From Flavihumibacter soli (GTDB taxonomy: Bacteria > Bacteroidota > Bacteroidia > Sphingobacteriales > Sphingobacteriaceae), in assembly GCF_010692725.1 (NCBI RefSeq), contig NZ_JAAFZB010000095.1, forward strand, positions 558,001 through 622,000: a DNA stretch of 64,000 bases, read 5' to 3'. Made by a program: the position numbers and the translations under genes. Shown here in pieces: positions 44,598 through 54,500 of this stretch (positions are counted from its first letter, which is position 1; each line of letters begins with the position of its first letter). Below the pieces are notes generated by a model. It did no database searches. It was not told where the DNA came from and worked only from the letters and a program-made list of their open reading frames with translations.

Positions 44598-47111
44598 ATG
44601 AGAAGAACTCTGCTTTTTTTTTTCCTCCTTTTAATCAGCTTTGTAAACGCTGACGCACAGAAAATTAAATCACCATCCGAATTTCTTGGGTATAAGCTCG
44701 GCGATCAGTTTACGCCGCATTACCGGGTAGTCGAGTATTTTAGCTACCTGGCATCTGTTTCAAAAGATGTAATGCAGTTAAAATCGTATGGTAAGACCTA
44801 TGAAAACCGGCCCTTACTCGCTGCATTCGTTTCCTCACCGCAGAATATCGCAAAATTAGAAGATATCCGTAAAAATAACCTGCGCTTAGCCGGCGTTGAA
44901 AGCGGAGCCGGCGAGACATCTCAGCCTGCAATCGTATGGCTTAGTTATAATGTGCATGGTAATGAATCGGTTTCTACCGAAGCCTCGATGCAAACCTTAT
45001 ATGACCTGGTGGATCCATCGAACAGCAAGACTAAAAGCTGGTTGCAGAATTTAGTGGTCGTTATAGATCCATGTCTCAATCCGGACGGGCGGGAAAGATA
45101 TGTTAACTTTTATAATCCGGTTCGCAATCTGACGGCTGATCCGCTGCCGTCATCCCGCGAACATATGGAGCCATGGCCGGGCGGCAGGGCAAACCACTAT
45201 TACTTTGATCTGAACCGTGACTGGGCCTGGCAAACACAAGTTGAGACACAACAACGTGTCGGATTATACAATCAATGGCTGCCGCAGGTACACGTAGACT
45301 TCCATGAACAGGGAATAAACGAACCTTATTATTTTGCACCGGCAGCGGAACCATATCACCAGGATATTACCAAATGGCAGCGCGAATTCCAGACGATCAT
45401 CGGGAAAAACAACGCGCGCTATTTTGACGAAAAAGGATGGATGTATTTCACCCGCGAACGTTTTGACCTGCTGTATCCTTCGTATGGGGATACATACCCT
45501 ACCTATAATGGTTCCGTTGGAATGACCTATGAGCAGGGCGGTTCAGGCAGAGCCGGTCTTGCAGTTATTAATGAGGAAGGGGATACCCTGACATTAAGGG
45601 ACCGTATCGAACATCACTATACAACCGGTTTGTCTACCGTAGAGGCTGCTTCAAGGAATGCAGAGAAGGCAGTTAATGAGTTCAAGTCATACTTCGCGTC
45701 AAGCAAGTCGAATCCCGCAGGTGAGTACAAGGCCTATGTGGTGAAGGGAAAAGAAAACCCGGAAAAGCTAAAGGCTCTTGCTACCCTGCTTAAGGGTAAT
45801 GGGATAGACTTTGGCTATGGATCATCAAAAGGTGCTAATGGTTTTAACTATTTCACCGGTAAAACCGAAAGCTTTTCAGTGGAACCGACCGATCTGGTGA
45901 TCAGTGCCTATCAACCTAAATCAGTTATGCTGAAGGTTTTATTTGAGCCAACAACTTTTGTGTCGGATTCCGCTACTTACGATATTACCGCCTGGGCGAT
46001 GCCCTATGCTTTTGGCCTCCAGGCTTACGCAACAAAGGAAGCGCTTAAGCCTCAGAGCCGGACACTGCCTGTTCTGCCGCCGGTCGAAAATAAAGTGGAT
46101 GGTAAGGCTGTAGCGTACATCGCCAACTGGAATGCTGTTGCTGATGTCAAGTTCCTGGCTGAGCTGTTAAAGAAGAATGTAAAAGTAAGATATTCAGAGG
46201 TGCCGTTCGAAAGCGGCGGCAAACGCTTTAATGCCGGTTCCTTAATCATTGCCCGCACAAGCAACGAAAGCCTGAACGGCAACTTTGACCAGGCAATCGC
46301 AGAAATTGCCAGCAAGTCAGGGATAACCTTGCAGTCGGTTTCCACAGCATTTGTTGATAAAGGAGCCGATCTGGGCTCAGACAAGATTCGCTATATAAAG
46401 AAGCCTACAGTCGGCTTGATAGCTGGCGAGGGCACATCGTCATTATCCGCAGGTCAGATATGGCACTTCTTCGAACAGCAGATTGGTTACCCCTTAACCA
46501 TTTTACGGCCGCAGGATGTTGGCAGGTTAAGCCTGAATGAATTTGATGTTCTGATCTTTCCGGATGGTGAGTTTGAAGATTTTGGTAATGAGAAAATGCA
46601 AGCCTGGATCCGGCAGGGTGGAAAGCTGATTGCTATGGAAGGCGCGGTTGCCCAGCTTGCTGGCAAGAAAGGTTTTAGTCTGAAAACGAAGGCGGATGAA
46701 AAGAAGGACGAAAAGAGTAAAGACCCATATGAGAATCTTAAATCGTTTAAGAATCGTGAACGGGATAATTTACCTTCCAGCATTCCAGGAGCTATATATA
46801 AAGTGAACATGGATAATTCTCATCCGCTTGCGTTTGGCTATCCGGAATTCTATTACACTCTTAAACTGGATGACCGCCTGTTCTCATACCTCGACGGGGG
46901 CTGGAATGTCGGTGTGCTTAAGAAAAATAATTATATAACCGGATTTGCGGGCCAGAAAACCAAAAAGAAACTGGTGGATGGTTTATTGTTTGGAGTGGAA
47001 GAAATGGGCCGTGGTTCTGTCGTGTACCTTACGGATGATCCCCTGTTTCGCAGCTTCTGGGAAAATGGCAAGCTCATGTTCAGCAATGCTGTGTTTATGG
47101 TTGGGCGCTAA
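44598..47111 (+). CDS. M14-family zinc carboxypeptidase, secreted
   Basis: The 837-residue protein has a signal peptide (MRRTLLFFFLLLISFVNADA). The M14 catalytic domain lies at about 30-380. VHGNES holds the first zinc ligands His120 and Glu123, and VDFHEQG near residue 236 gives the third ligand. Substrate-pocket segments such as CLNPDGRERYVNFYNP and FDLNRDWAW are typical. The C-terminal ~450 residues contain a region resembling a class I glutamine-amidotransferase-like fold (FDVLIFPDGEFEDFG, GGKLIAMEGAVAQLAGKKG). It probably degrades peptides in the periplasm or at the cell surface. It has its own transcript, divergent from murF. Confidence 0.92.
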   Translation: MRRTLLFFFLLLISFVNADAQKIKSPSEFLGYKLGDQFTPHYRVVEYFSYLASVSKDVMQLKSYGKTYENRPLLAAFVSSPQNIAKLEDIRKNNLRLAGVESGAGETSQPAIVWLSYNVHGNESVSTEASMQTLYDLVDPSNSKTKSWLQNLVVVIDPCLNPDGRERYVNFYNPVRNLTADPLPSSREHMEPWPGGRANHYYFDLNRDWAWQTQVETQQRVGLYNQWLPQVHVDFHEQGINEPYYFAPAAEPYHQDITKWQREFQTIIGKNNARYFDEKGWMYFTRERFDLLYPSYGDTYPTYNGSVGMTYEQGGSGRAGLAVINEEGDTLTLRDRIEHHYTTGLSTVEAASRNAEKAVNEFKSYFASSKSNPAGEYKAYVVKGKENPEKLKALATLLKGNGIDFGYGSSKGANGFNYFTGKTESFSVEPTDLVISAYQPKSVMLKVLFEPTTFVSDSATYDITAWAMPYAFGLQAYATKEALKPQSRTLPVLPPVENKVDGKAVAYIANWNAVADVKFLAELLKKNVKVRYSEVPFESGGKRFNAGSLIIARTSNESLNGNFDQAIAEIASKSGITLQSVSTAFVDKGADLGSDKIRYIKKPTVGLIAGEGTSSLSAGQIWHFFEQQIGYPLTILRPQDVGRLSLNEFDVLIFPDGEFEDFGNEKMQAWIRQGGKLIAMEGAVAQLAGKKGFSLKTKADEKKDEKSKDPYENLKSFKNRERDNLPSSIPGAIYKVNMDNSHPLAFGYPEFYYTLKLDDRLFSYLDGGWNVGVLKKNNYITGFAGQKTKKKLVDGLLFGVEEMGRGSVVYLTDDPLFRSFWENGKLMFSNAVFMVGR

Positions 47112-47187
47112 GGCCTAACAGGCTGATTTTTCTGCTAATTAATGTAATTGCACCTGCGCGTAAATAATTGTTGATTGTAGTAATACT

Positions 47188-49698
47188 GTGACTATATTGC
47201 ATTTTTATATTCTGAATTTGAAGTGCTTGTATCCTTACTTGTGGCGCAGTATTAAAGAGGGTTTTCTTTTTTTTAGTCTACTACTTGTCCATTTTTCTGT
47301 ATCAGCTCAGTCAAACACCAGTCCGGTGCTGAGGGGCCTTGTCGAAAACCAGGAGCAAAAGCCGCTGGAGGGTTCGGTTATCAGCCTTACCAGGTCCTCG
47401 GATTCTTCGATCGTAAAATTTGAAGTTTCAGATAAAAGCGGCGTTTTTCAGTTCAACAGCCTGAAGAAGGACAGCTATCTGTTGCGAATCACTTGTGTAG
47501 GTTATAAAACGCAGTTCGTGGGACCTGTGAATTATACATCCGCCGGGCCTGGTATCGATGTGGGACGTATCCGCTTGCAGCGCGATTTAATTGATTTAAA
47601 AGAGGTATCGATTGTCGACAAGAAAAGTTTTATTGAGTTAAAACCTGGTAAAGTAGTGCTTAATGTTTCAAGCAGTATTCTCGCGGCAGGTAATTCTGCC
47701 TATGATATCATGAAGACTGCTCCCGGCGTTCAGATGGATGCTGAAGATAATATCAGGCTGAACGGGAAAACGAATGTTCTGATCGTTATCAATGGTAAGC
47801 AAACCTTCATGGAGCGTGACGCCGTCCTGGATATTCTTAAGAGCACACTTAGCAATGAGATTGAAGAGATTGAACTGATCAGTAATCCTTCCTCAAAGTT
47901 TGATGCCGCAGGAAGCGGTGCCGTCATCAACATAAAAACAAAAAAGAATAAAAACTTTGGCGCTAACGGAAGTTTAACCGGTATGGCCGGGATCAGCGAT
48001 AACCCCAGGGATACCGATCCAAATAAACGATTTAATTCCGGCCTGAATCTTAACTTTCGAAGCAGAACTTTAAACCTGTTTGGCAGCTACAACTATGCCG
48101 ATGTTCCCGTTTCGCGAGATATTTCCATTGACCGGAGAATAGACAATGCCCTCCAGACTAATATTAACGTTGACTATGAAAGCCTCAGCAGGCGGCTATC
48201 GGATGTCTATCGGCTCGGTGCTGATCTCACACTGGTTCCCGATCATGTAATTGGATTCATGGTTAATGGCTCCACGAACGATCTTCGTATCAATAAAAGG
48301 AATAACTCTGATATAGTAAACAGAGGCGTACTGGATTCCACAATCAGAACTTCGTCAGGTCAGAACCGCGGATTAAGTACGCAGGTTTTTAACTTCAACT
48401 ATAAGGGCCGTTTGGGAAAACGGGGCGGCGATATTTCTTTTGACTGGGACATTATAAATTATGAGCGAACCTCCACGGAACTGCTCACAAATGAGTTTTT
48501 CGATGCAGCTAATAATCCCTATCGCGAAAGCCTGCTTTTTAAGAACAGCTCACCGTCCGGATACAACGTACAGAGCCTGCGAATAGACTACACTGTGGCT
48601 CTGAGCAAAAAAGGACGGCTGGAGCTTGGAGTACAGGGAAGCAAGGTAAAAGGCGACAGCCATCTTGATTTTGGCAGGCAGATATCCGCTGATTTTTATC
48701 CCGATGACAGGTTTACCAACCACTTCCTGATTGATGAGCAGATTACTGCCGGATATGCAAACTATAATTTTGATTTCAGAAGTTCAAGTTTGGTGCTGGG
48801 ATTACGTGCTGAAAACACTAGGTCAGAAGGCACCTCAGTAATCCGGGATGAAACGAATAGCCGAAGTTATTTTAATTTCTTCCCGAACCTGCAGTTCAGT
48901 CAAACGCTGGATAAAGATAACACGCTGTTATTTTCCCTAAGCCGGCGGATAACCCGTCCGGGTTATGATAACCTTACGCCATTTGTAGCCTACCTCGATC
49001 AATACAGTTATCGGTCTGGAAATCCCCTGATCAACCCTGAATTCAGCAACATCGCTGAGATCACGCATGTGTATAAAAGCAAATTCTCATCTACACTCCG
49101 CGCAAAACTCACCAATGATCTCATCCAGGAGATTAGCGAACAGGACGATGTGACGCATGTAAATACAGTTATTAGCCGGAATATTGACCACCATTACTTT
49201 TACGGGCTTGAATTTAATGCCCCGGTAGAGCTGTTGTCGTGGTGGAATGTAAACTTGAATCTGCAGACCATGTATGAACGATATGTTACTTCTTCGGTTA
49301 CGGGGAGTTTTAAGAATATCAGCCCTTCTTTAATATTCAGTGCTATTCAGTCATTCAATTTAACGGGTAACTTATCGGCAGAAATAAACAGTAAGTATGA
49401 AAGCCCGACCGTTTACGGGATATATAGTTATAAAGCGGCATACAATGTTGATGCTGCGGTTTCCCAAAGCCTGTTAAAAAATAAGGCGACTTTGCGCTTT
49501 CGTGTTTCCGATATCTTTAATACTTCTGCCAACCAGTACAGTTCGAATTACCGGAACTTAAACCTGCATTCCCGCGAGAAAAGAGATTCCCGGATTGCCC
49601 AGCTAAGTTTTTCATATCTGTTCGGACGTCAGACAGTAAAGGGAGCGCGTAAGAGGAATACCGGGTCTGAAAACGAACAGGGAAGAATTGGGTCGTAA
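47188..49698 (+). CDS. Outer-membrane beta-barrel protein with CarboxypepD_reg domain and plug
   Basis: The 836-residue frame begins at a GTG. A TTG at 47218 would give a tidier signal peptide (MKCLYPYLWRSIKEGFLFFS...SVSAQ) and is an equally good start. A carboxypeptidase-regulatory-like domain follows, then a TonB-plug-like segment (SAYDIMKTAPGVQMDAEDNI, VLIVINGKQTFMERDAV, IEEIELISNPSSKFDAAGSG). The OMP_b-brl_3-type barrel includes SRRITRPGYDNLTPFVAYLD. The family is TonB-receptor-like, but ligands are generally unknown. A relative with the same architecture is encoded convergently at 49806-52259. Confidence 0.88.
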   Translation: MTILHFYILNLKCLYPYLWRSIKEGFLFFSLLLVHFSVSAQSNTSPVLRGLVENQEQKPLEGSVISLTRSSDSSIVKFEVSDKSGVFQFNSLKKDSYLLRITCVGYKTQFVGPVNYTSAGPGIDVGRIRLQRDLIDLKEVSIVDKKSFIELKPGKVVLNVSSSILAAGNSAYDIMKTAPGVQMDAEDNIRLNGKTNVLIVINGKQTFMERDAVLDILKSTLSNEIEEIELISNPSSKFDAAGSGAVINIKTKKNKNFGANGSLTGMAGISDNPRDTDPNKRFNSGLNLNFRSRTLNLFGSYNYADVPVSRDISIDRRIDNALQTNINVDYESLSRRLSDVYRLGADLTLVPDHVIGFMVNGSTNDLRINKRNNSDIVNRGVLDSTIRTSSGQNRGLSTQVFNFNYKGRLGKRGGDISFDWDIINYERTSTELLTNEFFDAANNPYRESLLFKNSSPSGYNVQSLRIDYTVALSKKGRLELGVQGSKVKGDSHLDFGRQISADFYPDDRFTNHFLIDEQITAGYANYNFDFRSSSLVLGLRAENTRSEGTSVIRDETNSRSYFNFFPNLQFSQTLDKDNTLLFSLSRRITRPGYDNLTPFVAYLDQYSYRSGNPLINPEFSNIAEITHVYKSKFSSTLRAKLTNDLIQEISEQDDVTHVNTVISRNIDHHYFYGLEFNAPVELLSWWNVNLNLQTMYERYVTSSVTGSFKNISPSLIFSAIQSFNLTGNLSAEINSKYESPTVYGIYSYKAAYNVDAAVSQSLLKNKATLRFRVSDIFNTSANQYSSNYRNLNLHSREKRDSRIAQLSFSYLFGRQTVKGARKRNTGSENEQGRIGS

Positions 49699-49751
49699 CA
49701 TCTGAATGGAGGCTTCGATCTTCTGTCTCGATATCCCTCAACCGAATAAAA

Positions 49752-49781
49752 AAACGCCGGTCAGTTTCCCTTCCGGCGTTT
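49752..49781 (-). terminator. Terminator between the convergent barrel-protein genes
   Basis: AAACGCCGG (49752-49760) with CCGGCGTTT (49773-49781), a 9-bp perfect stem and 12-nt loop. On the minus strand it is followed by further T residues, so it best serves the 49806-52259 gene. Confidence 0.8.
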
Positions 49782-49805
49782 CCTCAATCAATCATAATCA
49801 AAAAC

Positions 49806-52259
49806 TTAATTCTTCATCCTGTTAGCTTCGTCTTCAAGACCGGTTGATCGGCGGCGTGCGGCTTTAACTTCGTTCTTACCGAAGCGGTAGGTTAATGTGA
49901 TGCGGGCAACCTGGCTTTCACCTTTCTCCGTGAAATTGAGGTTCATATTTTGGTATGTGGTCGATAAATGCTGGGTGCGCGTATTGAACAGATCATTCAT
50001 CGAGAGGCGAACGTTCATCTTATTATCCCAAAAAGACTTACGGAGACCTGCGTTCATCACCAGCTGCGACTCGATCTTAAATATGCCATACTGAAGCGGT
50101 GACTGATACTGGGCAGACAATTCAGCAGTAAATGTCTTATCAAGAGTAAAGGAATGGTCCATGTTGTAGGTCATTGCGAACTGGCCGGCATCCAGGTCTC
50201 CCTCATCAGACTTCGACTTGAAGCCCATATGGAATAACTGCAGGTTATTATTGATGTTCCACCATTTTTGCACCGGGATCGGGGCGAATACTGATAGGGC
50301 ATAAACATCCTGCTCATCGAGGTTTCGTTCGATCGCGAACGTCTTCAAGGTTTCATCTTCCTGTTCTGTTACAGTGGTCATCACATCAACGGTATGGCTA
50401 TAGCTTAGAGAGGTAGTGATACTTCCTTTATAAGTATGCGAAATGTCGAATGAACTGGTGAATTGCGGATTCAGATACGGGTTACCTTTTTGAAAAGTAT
50501 ATTCATCCAGGAAGTTCATGAACGGGTTCAGGTTATCATATGAAGGACGGTCTATTCGACGGCTGAAGGAGAAGCCCAGTTGATGGTTTTTATTCACCGT
50601 ATGGGAGAGAGACAAGCTTGGAAACAATTTAATATAATCACGCTCTACTATCTCGTTCTTGGTAATTGAGTTTCCTTTCGAAAATGTCTGTTCTGCACGC
50701 AGGCCAAACTGAAGTCCGAACTTCTTGAACTCCTTGCTGAAATTCAAGTATGCTGCATTGATATTTTCATCATACAGAAAGCGGTTAGAATAGTCAGCAT
50801 CTGGAATCCATGCTTCACCCTCCAGTCTGGCGAGTAACAGGTCATTGTCCGTTTTAACAACGCTGCTTTTGATACCGGCCTCAAACTTTGTTGTTTTGCT
50901 GAGCGGATGGGTATAATCTATCTTTATTGATTTCACATCAATAGAAGACGGCGCATAGTTTTTTACAAACAGCCGGTCGCGCTGCTCAATGTTGGTGGCG
51001 GTATAAAGATTATCTCTTATCTCGTCATGATTGCTTTTGTAATCAGAGTAATCAAGGTCGACAGATAATTCCTTCCCTGAAGAATCCAAAGTACCTTTGT
51101 AGTTCAGGTTATAGGCCATATTCTGGTACTTCTCTGTATTGGTGCCAACAATGCTGATATCCTCAGCCTGGTTGAAGTTGTTGCTGCGTGCAGTATTACT
51201 GTTACTGTTCTCTTCGTTGCGATTGAAATACCCGTTTGCCAGAACACCAATTGTGTGGTTTTTGTCAATAAAGAGGTCAACCCCTGTTTTGAACGAGTTA
51301 CTAAGCCGGCGATTATCCCAGTCATTCAACTGAGTGAAGTTGGTAACTGTGTCCTCGTAAGTCACAACCCTGTTAAGATCCAGATTGTTCATCCGGCCGT
51401 TGTTCGCATAGTTATAATTTCCAAACGCGTTGATCTTTCCCTGGCGGTAGTTCAATGTGGTTCCGCCTTGATATTTGGAAGTCTGGCCGTAACCTGTGCC
51501 TCCTGTCAGGGTACCGTTCAGGCCCATGCTTTTACTTTTCTTTGTTTTGATGTTGATAATGCCGGAAGTACCTGCTGCGTCATAACGGGCAGAAGGGCTG
51601 GTGATCAGTTCGATTGACTCGATCTGGTTACTTTGCATATTCCGGAGCATATTGGCAACATCAGCGGAGCTCATATAGGTTTGTTTACCGTCGAGCATAA
51701 TAAGCACGCCCTGCTTCCCTTTCATAGAGATGTTGTCATCTTTATCCACTGTTACCCCGGGCGCTTTTTCCAGCACTTCCATAGCGGTACTGCCCGCAGA
51801 AACGCTGCTGTTCTCCACGTTCATCACCAGTTTATCCATCTTGCGTTCGATGAAGGGCTTCTGAGCGACAATACTTACTTCCTTCAGATTTTTAGAATCC
51901 GGGCCGGTTTGAAGCTGTTCTACCTGGACCGAAGGACTGGATGCATCCAGTTTAAAAGGTTTACTTTTTACTTTTTTATAACCGACCATTGTCACGGTAA
52001 TTATATACTCACCGGAGGGCAGGTTCTCTAACAGGTATTTTCCTTCCAGATCCGTCATCGAGGTTTTAACCATAGAAGAATCGGAGGATCTTAAAAGCAG
52101 GACAGTGGCGAAGTCCAAAGGCTTTTTCTGATCGTCAACCACCACGCCGGTGATCTTGCTCCCGGCTAGTTTTGTTTGCGCCCACGAGTGCTGTGTCACG
52201 GTAGCCAGGAGAGTGATCAAAAGGATCACTGTAAGGGCTGAATAGTTTGTTTTCATCAT
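49806..52259 (-). CDS. Outer-membrane beta-barrel protein with CarboxypepD_reg domain and plug (paralog)
   Basis: The start at 52259 (MMKTNYSALTVILLITLLAT) gives a signal peptide. The frame is open to 52328, but that adds 23 polar residues. The 817-residue protein has a regulatory-like beta domain (ITGVVVDDQKKPLDFATVLL), a plug-like domain (STAMEVLEKAPGVTVDKDDN, VLIMLDGKQTYMSSADVAN, IESIELITSPSARYDAAGTS) and the barrel (SRRIDRPSYDNLNPFMNFLD). These motifs match the convergent gene position by position, so the two are paralogs. Both end in a basic Arg-rich tail (RRRSTGLEDEANRMKN here). Confidence 0.9.
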   Translation of the reverse strand: MMKTNYSALTVILLITLLATVTQHSWAQTKLAGSKITGVVVDDQKKPLDFATVLLLRSSDSSMVKTSMTDLEGKYLLENLPSGEYIITVTMVGYKKVKSKPFKLDASSPSVQVEQLQTGPDSKNLKEVSIVAQKPFIERKMDKLVMNVENSSVSAGSTAMEVLEKAPGVTVDKDDNISMKGKQGVLIMLDGKQTYMSSADVANMLRNMQSNQIESIELITSPSARYDAAGTSGIINIKTKKSKSMGLNGTLTGGTGYGQTSKYQGGTTLNYRQGKINAFGNYNYANNGRMNNLDLNRVVTYEDTVTNFTQLNDWDNRRLSNSFKTGVDLFIDKNHTIGVLANGYFNRNEENSNSNTARSNNFNQAEDISIVGTNTEKYQNMAYNLNYKGTLDSSGKELSVDLDYSDYKSNHDEIRDNLYTATNIEQRDRLFVKNYAPSSIDVKSIKIDYTHPLSKTTKFEAGIKSSVVKTDNDLLLARLEGEAWIPDADYSNRFLYDENINAAYLNFSKEFKKFGLQFGLRAEQTFSKGNSITKNEIVERDYIKLFPSLSLSHTVNKNHQLGFSFSRRIDRPSYDNLNPFMNFLDEYTFQKGNPYLNPQFTSSFDISHTYKGSITTSLSYSHTVDVMTTVTEQEDETLKTFAIERNLDEQDVYALSVFAPIPVQKWWNINNNLQLFHMGFKSKSDEGDLDAGQFAMTYNMDHSFTLDKTFTAELSAQYQSPLQYGIFKIESQLVMNAGLRKSFWDNKMNVRLSMNDLFNTRTQHLSTTYQNMNLNFTEKGESQVARITLTYRFGKNEVKAARRRSTGLEDEANRMKN

Positions 52260-52466
52260 TGTGTTTCGGGTTTGATAACCTGTGTTTCCTTGTTTGTTAT
52301 TCCGACATTCAGGCAATACTTTTCCCATTAAGGTATAAATATGCCTTTCGCGTTGAATTAAGCGGTTGTTAGCTAATTATTAAGATGCTGCCCTTGATAT
52401 GCAGCTGATATGTTCTATGACGCTTAGCGGGTACAAAGGGTTACATAGGCTTGAAAATTTTATTAA

Positions 52467-52488
52467 GGTCCGGCGGCTAAGCCGAACC
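52467..52488 (-). terminator. Weak terminator-like hairpin after the PspC gene
   Basis: GGTCCGGC (52467-52474) with GCCGAACC (52481-52488), 8 positions with one mismatch and a 6-nt loop. On the minus strand the sequence after it is A/T-rich but lacks an uninterrupted T run. Confidence 0.45.
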
Positions 52489-52494
52489 TGTTTG

Positions 52495-54081
52495 TTAGTT
52501 TTCTTCAAATTCACCACGTTTCCTGCGAAACAGCGAATCATTTTTACATTTCAGACCTTCATCCGTCATGATCCATTCGCTGAGTGAATTCTCAGGTGAA
52601 TTTTCCGGCTGACAATCCCATAAATTGTGATCTTCCAGGTACCGGTTCAGGTTGCCATCAATAAGTACTCGGGTATTCTTCGGAATGCGCAAGGTGAGAT
52701 CAACACGCTGATCACGCCAAAGCTGATTTTTATGTATGCGCGTATTCCAATCAAATTGCAGCAGTGAATCCTGCTGAAGGAACTTGTAGTTTGTTGATTG
52801 GGCTGACTTTAACGCTGATTCGAAATTCGGTCCGCGGGCACTGAACTCCTGGTTAAGGGTCGCTTTACCGCTTTCGCTCATTTCAATCCTTAATCTGACA
52901 TTCCGCGGCATATCAAAGTCATGCTCTTCATCATTAATGATGATCTTACTCTTAAAGTCATCCCGGTCAATATCATACTGCATACTGTCTTCTTTTGTCA
53001 GGTATTTTACAGGGTTCAGTTTCAGGTAATAAACCGAGTCCGCTTGTATCTCTGTCACCTGTGAAAAGGTGGCTTCATCCGTAAACTGACCGGCTACTTT
53101 TGATCCGTAGTAAACCCCAAGTCCGATACCGGCAAGCCAAATGATCAGCATGGCAAATGAGCCTGTGCGGCTTACCACGCTCCTGTTAAATAATACCCTG
53201 ATAGCGAACAGGATTAATGCAACCAGCGGGATGAAAACGATCACAAATGCGCTGAACGACAGTACTGATTTATATTCTGGGTTGACTATATTGAACGGGA
53301 AATGATTGAGTTCAGATGACTGCCAGACTCCCAGGAAGGCAAGCAGGCCAACAACCAGGGCGAACAGGAACATAGCACCGATGAAGATAATAAAGGCACC
53401 GACCACCTTAACGGCGATCATCAAAATCCTGCCTGCTACACGGGCGAATCGGTCGATCAGAGGTGCTGCCTCGCTTGAAGCACGGTGAAATCCATGCCGA
53501 AGGCCTTCCAATTCCTCATCGAAATTCTTTTTAAATGTTTGAATATTTATAGGCTCGCCCCTCATGGCCATTCTATCAGCCCGGCTTAGTGCCTTGGGCA
53601 TTACGATCCATAGAATGATATAAAGCATGATCCCTGTTCCGCCGAAAAAGACCAAAAGCAGCAGGATCAGTCGTATCCAGCGTGGTTCGATATCGAAATA
53701 GTGGCCGACGCCGGCACACACCCCCGCGATAACACGGTCGTCCATATCCCGCATCAGTTTTTTCTCCACTTTATAGCCGGTTCCGCCCGCAGTAAAGTGA
53801 GGCTCACCATCTTCCTCCTGTTCGAAATCTGCAACGTTGCCCATCAGGGCAGTTACTTCCCGTACATCCTGAAGGATGATCACCTGCTTGTTCTCAGCCT
53901 GAAGTCGTTCAGTGAACATTTCCGCCAGGCGGTTTTCAATATCGGTTACGATTTCTTCACTGTCTTTCGAATACGCAAAGTGCCGTTTGACATCCGTCAT
54001 ATAGGTTCTTAGCACTTCGTAGGCATCCTCCTCAATATGGAAGACGATACCGTTTATATTTATGATAATAGTTTTGTTCAT
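52495..54081 (-). CDS. PspC-domain membrane protein
   Basis: The 528-residue protein starts with a cytoplasmic ~105-residue segment (IININGIVFHIEEDAYEVLR). A PspC domain follows (about 107-165: MDDRVIAGVCAGVGHYFDIE, RLILLLLVFFGGTGIMLYIILWIVMP). Further membrane helices lie at about 215-345. A C-terminal periplasmic-type region (RNVRLRIEMSESGKATLNQE, RIPKNTRVLIDGNLNRYLED) is reminiscent of toastrack/LiaF-like domains. Such proteins are tied to envelope stress. The gene is preceded 11 bp upstream by a PadR regulator on the same strand, so expression is probably under PadR control. Confidence 0.87.
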   Translation of the reverse strand: MNKTIIININGIVFHIEEDAYEVLRTYMTDVKRHFAYSKDSEEIVTDIENRLAEMFTERLQAENKQVIILQDVREVTALMGNVADFEQEEDGEPHFTAGGTGYKVEKKLMRDMDDRVIAGVCAGVGHYFDIEPRWIRLILLLLVFFGGTGIMLYIILWIVMPKALSRADRMAMRGEPINIQTFKKNFDEELEGLRHGFHRASSEAAPLIDRFARVAGRILMIAVKVVGAFIIFIGAMFLFALVVGLLAFLGVWQSSELNHFPFNIVNPEYKSVLSFSAFVIVFIPLVALILFAIRVLFNRSVVSRTGSFAMLIIWLAGIGLGVYYGSKVAGQFTDEATFSQVTEIQADSVYYLKLNPVKYLTKEDSMQYDIDRDDFKSKIIINDEEHDFDMPRNVRLRIEMSESGKATLNQEFSARGPNFESALKSAQSTNYKFLQQDSLLQFDWNTRIHKNQLWRDQRVDLTLRIPKNTRVLIDGNLNRYLEDHNLWDCQPENSPENSLSEWIMTDEGLKCKNDSLFRRKRGEFEEN

Positions 54082-54092
54082 GGCTTTTAATT

Positions 54093-54464
54093 TTAATTGG
54101 TTGAGGAACTTGATTGATCATTAGTCTGCGAGATGTCACGACCTTCCATCGAGATTTGAACAGCGTAAGCTAATTCTTCCCATGTCTTATCGAGTCTGTT
54201 TAGTACTTCCAGGCCAGCGGGCGACAATACGTAATATTTGCGCGGTGGACCGGAGGTAGATTCCTGCCAGTTATAGCTTAAAAGCCCATTGTTCTTCAAG
54301 CGGGTCAATAAAGGATACAGTGTTCCTTCCACTACCAGCATTCTGGCCTTTTTCAGTTCGCCAATTATATCTGAGGCATATATTTCCCCCCGGGAAATAA
54401 TGGAAAGGATACAATATTCGAGTATCCCTTTCCTCATTTGTGTCTGTGTATTTTCAACTATCAT
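54093..54464 (-). CDS. PadR-family transcriptional regulator
   Basis: A 123-residue protein with the PadR winged helix: QMRKGILEYCILSIISRGEI, SDIIGELKKARMLVVEGTLY, PLLTRLKNNGLLSYNWQES and GPPRKYYVLSPAG. The frame is open to a TTG at 54500, but that TTG is the -33 element of the promoter. The ATG at 54464 (MIVENTQT) lies 4 nt after the -7 element, so it is the real start and the message is nearly leaderless. It forms an operon with the PspC gene. PadR-PspC pairing suggests a repressor controlling an envelope-stress module. Confidence 0.92.
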   Translation of the reverse strand: MIVENTQTQMRKGILEYCILSIISRGEIYASDIIGELKKARMLVVEGTLYPLLTRLKNNGLLSYNWQESTSGPPRKYYVLSPAGLEVLNRLDKTWEELAYAVQISMEGRDISQTNDQSSSSTN

Positions 54465-54468
54465 ATAA

Positions 54469-54500
54469 CAAAGATATATGTTTACTTTAGTATCATGCAA
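54469..54500 (-). promoter_or_regulatory. Promoter of the padR-pspC operon
   Basis: On the minus strand TTG (54500-54498), 21 nt, then TATCTTTG (54476-54469): both Bacteroidota elements at normal spacing, ending 4 nt before the ATG at 54464. An autoregulatory PadR operator could overlap it, but no clear palindrome was identified. Confidence 0.65.
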
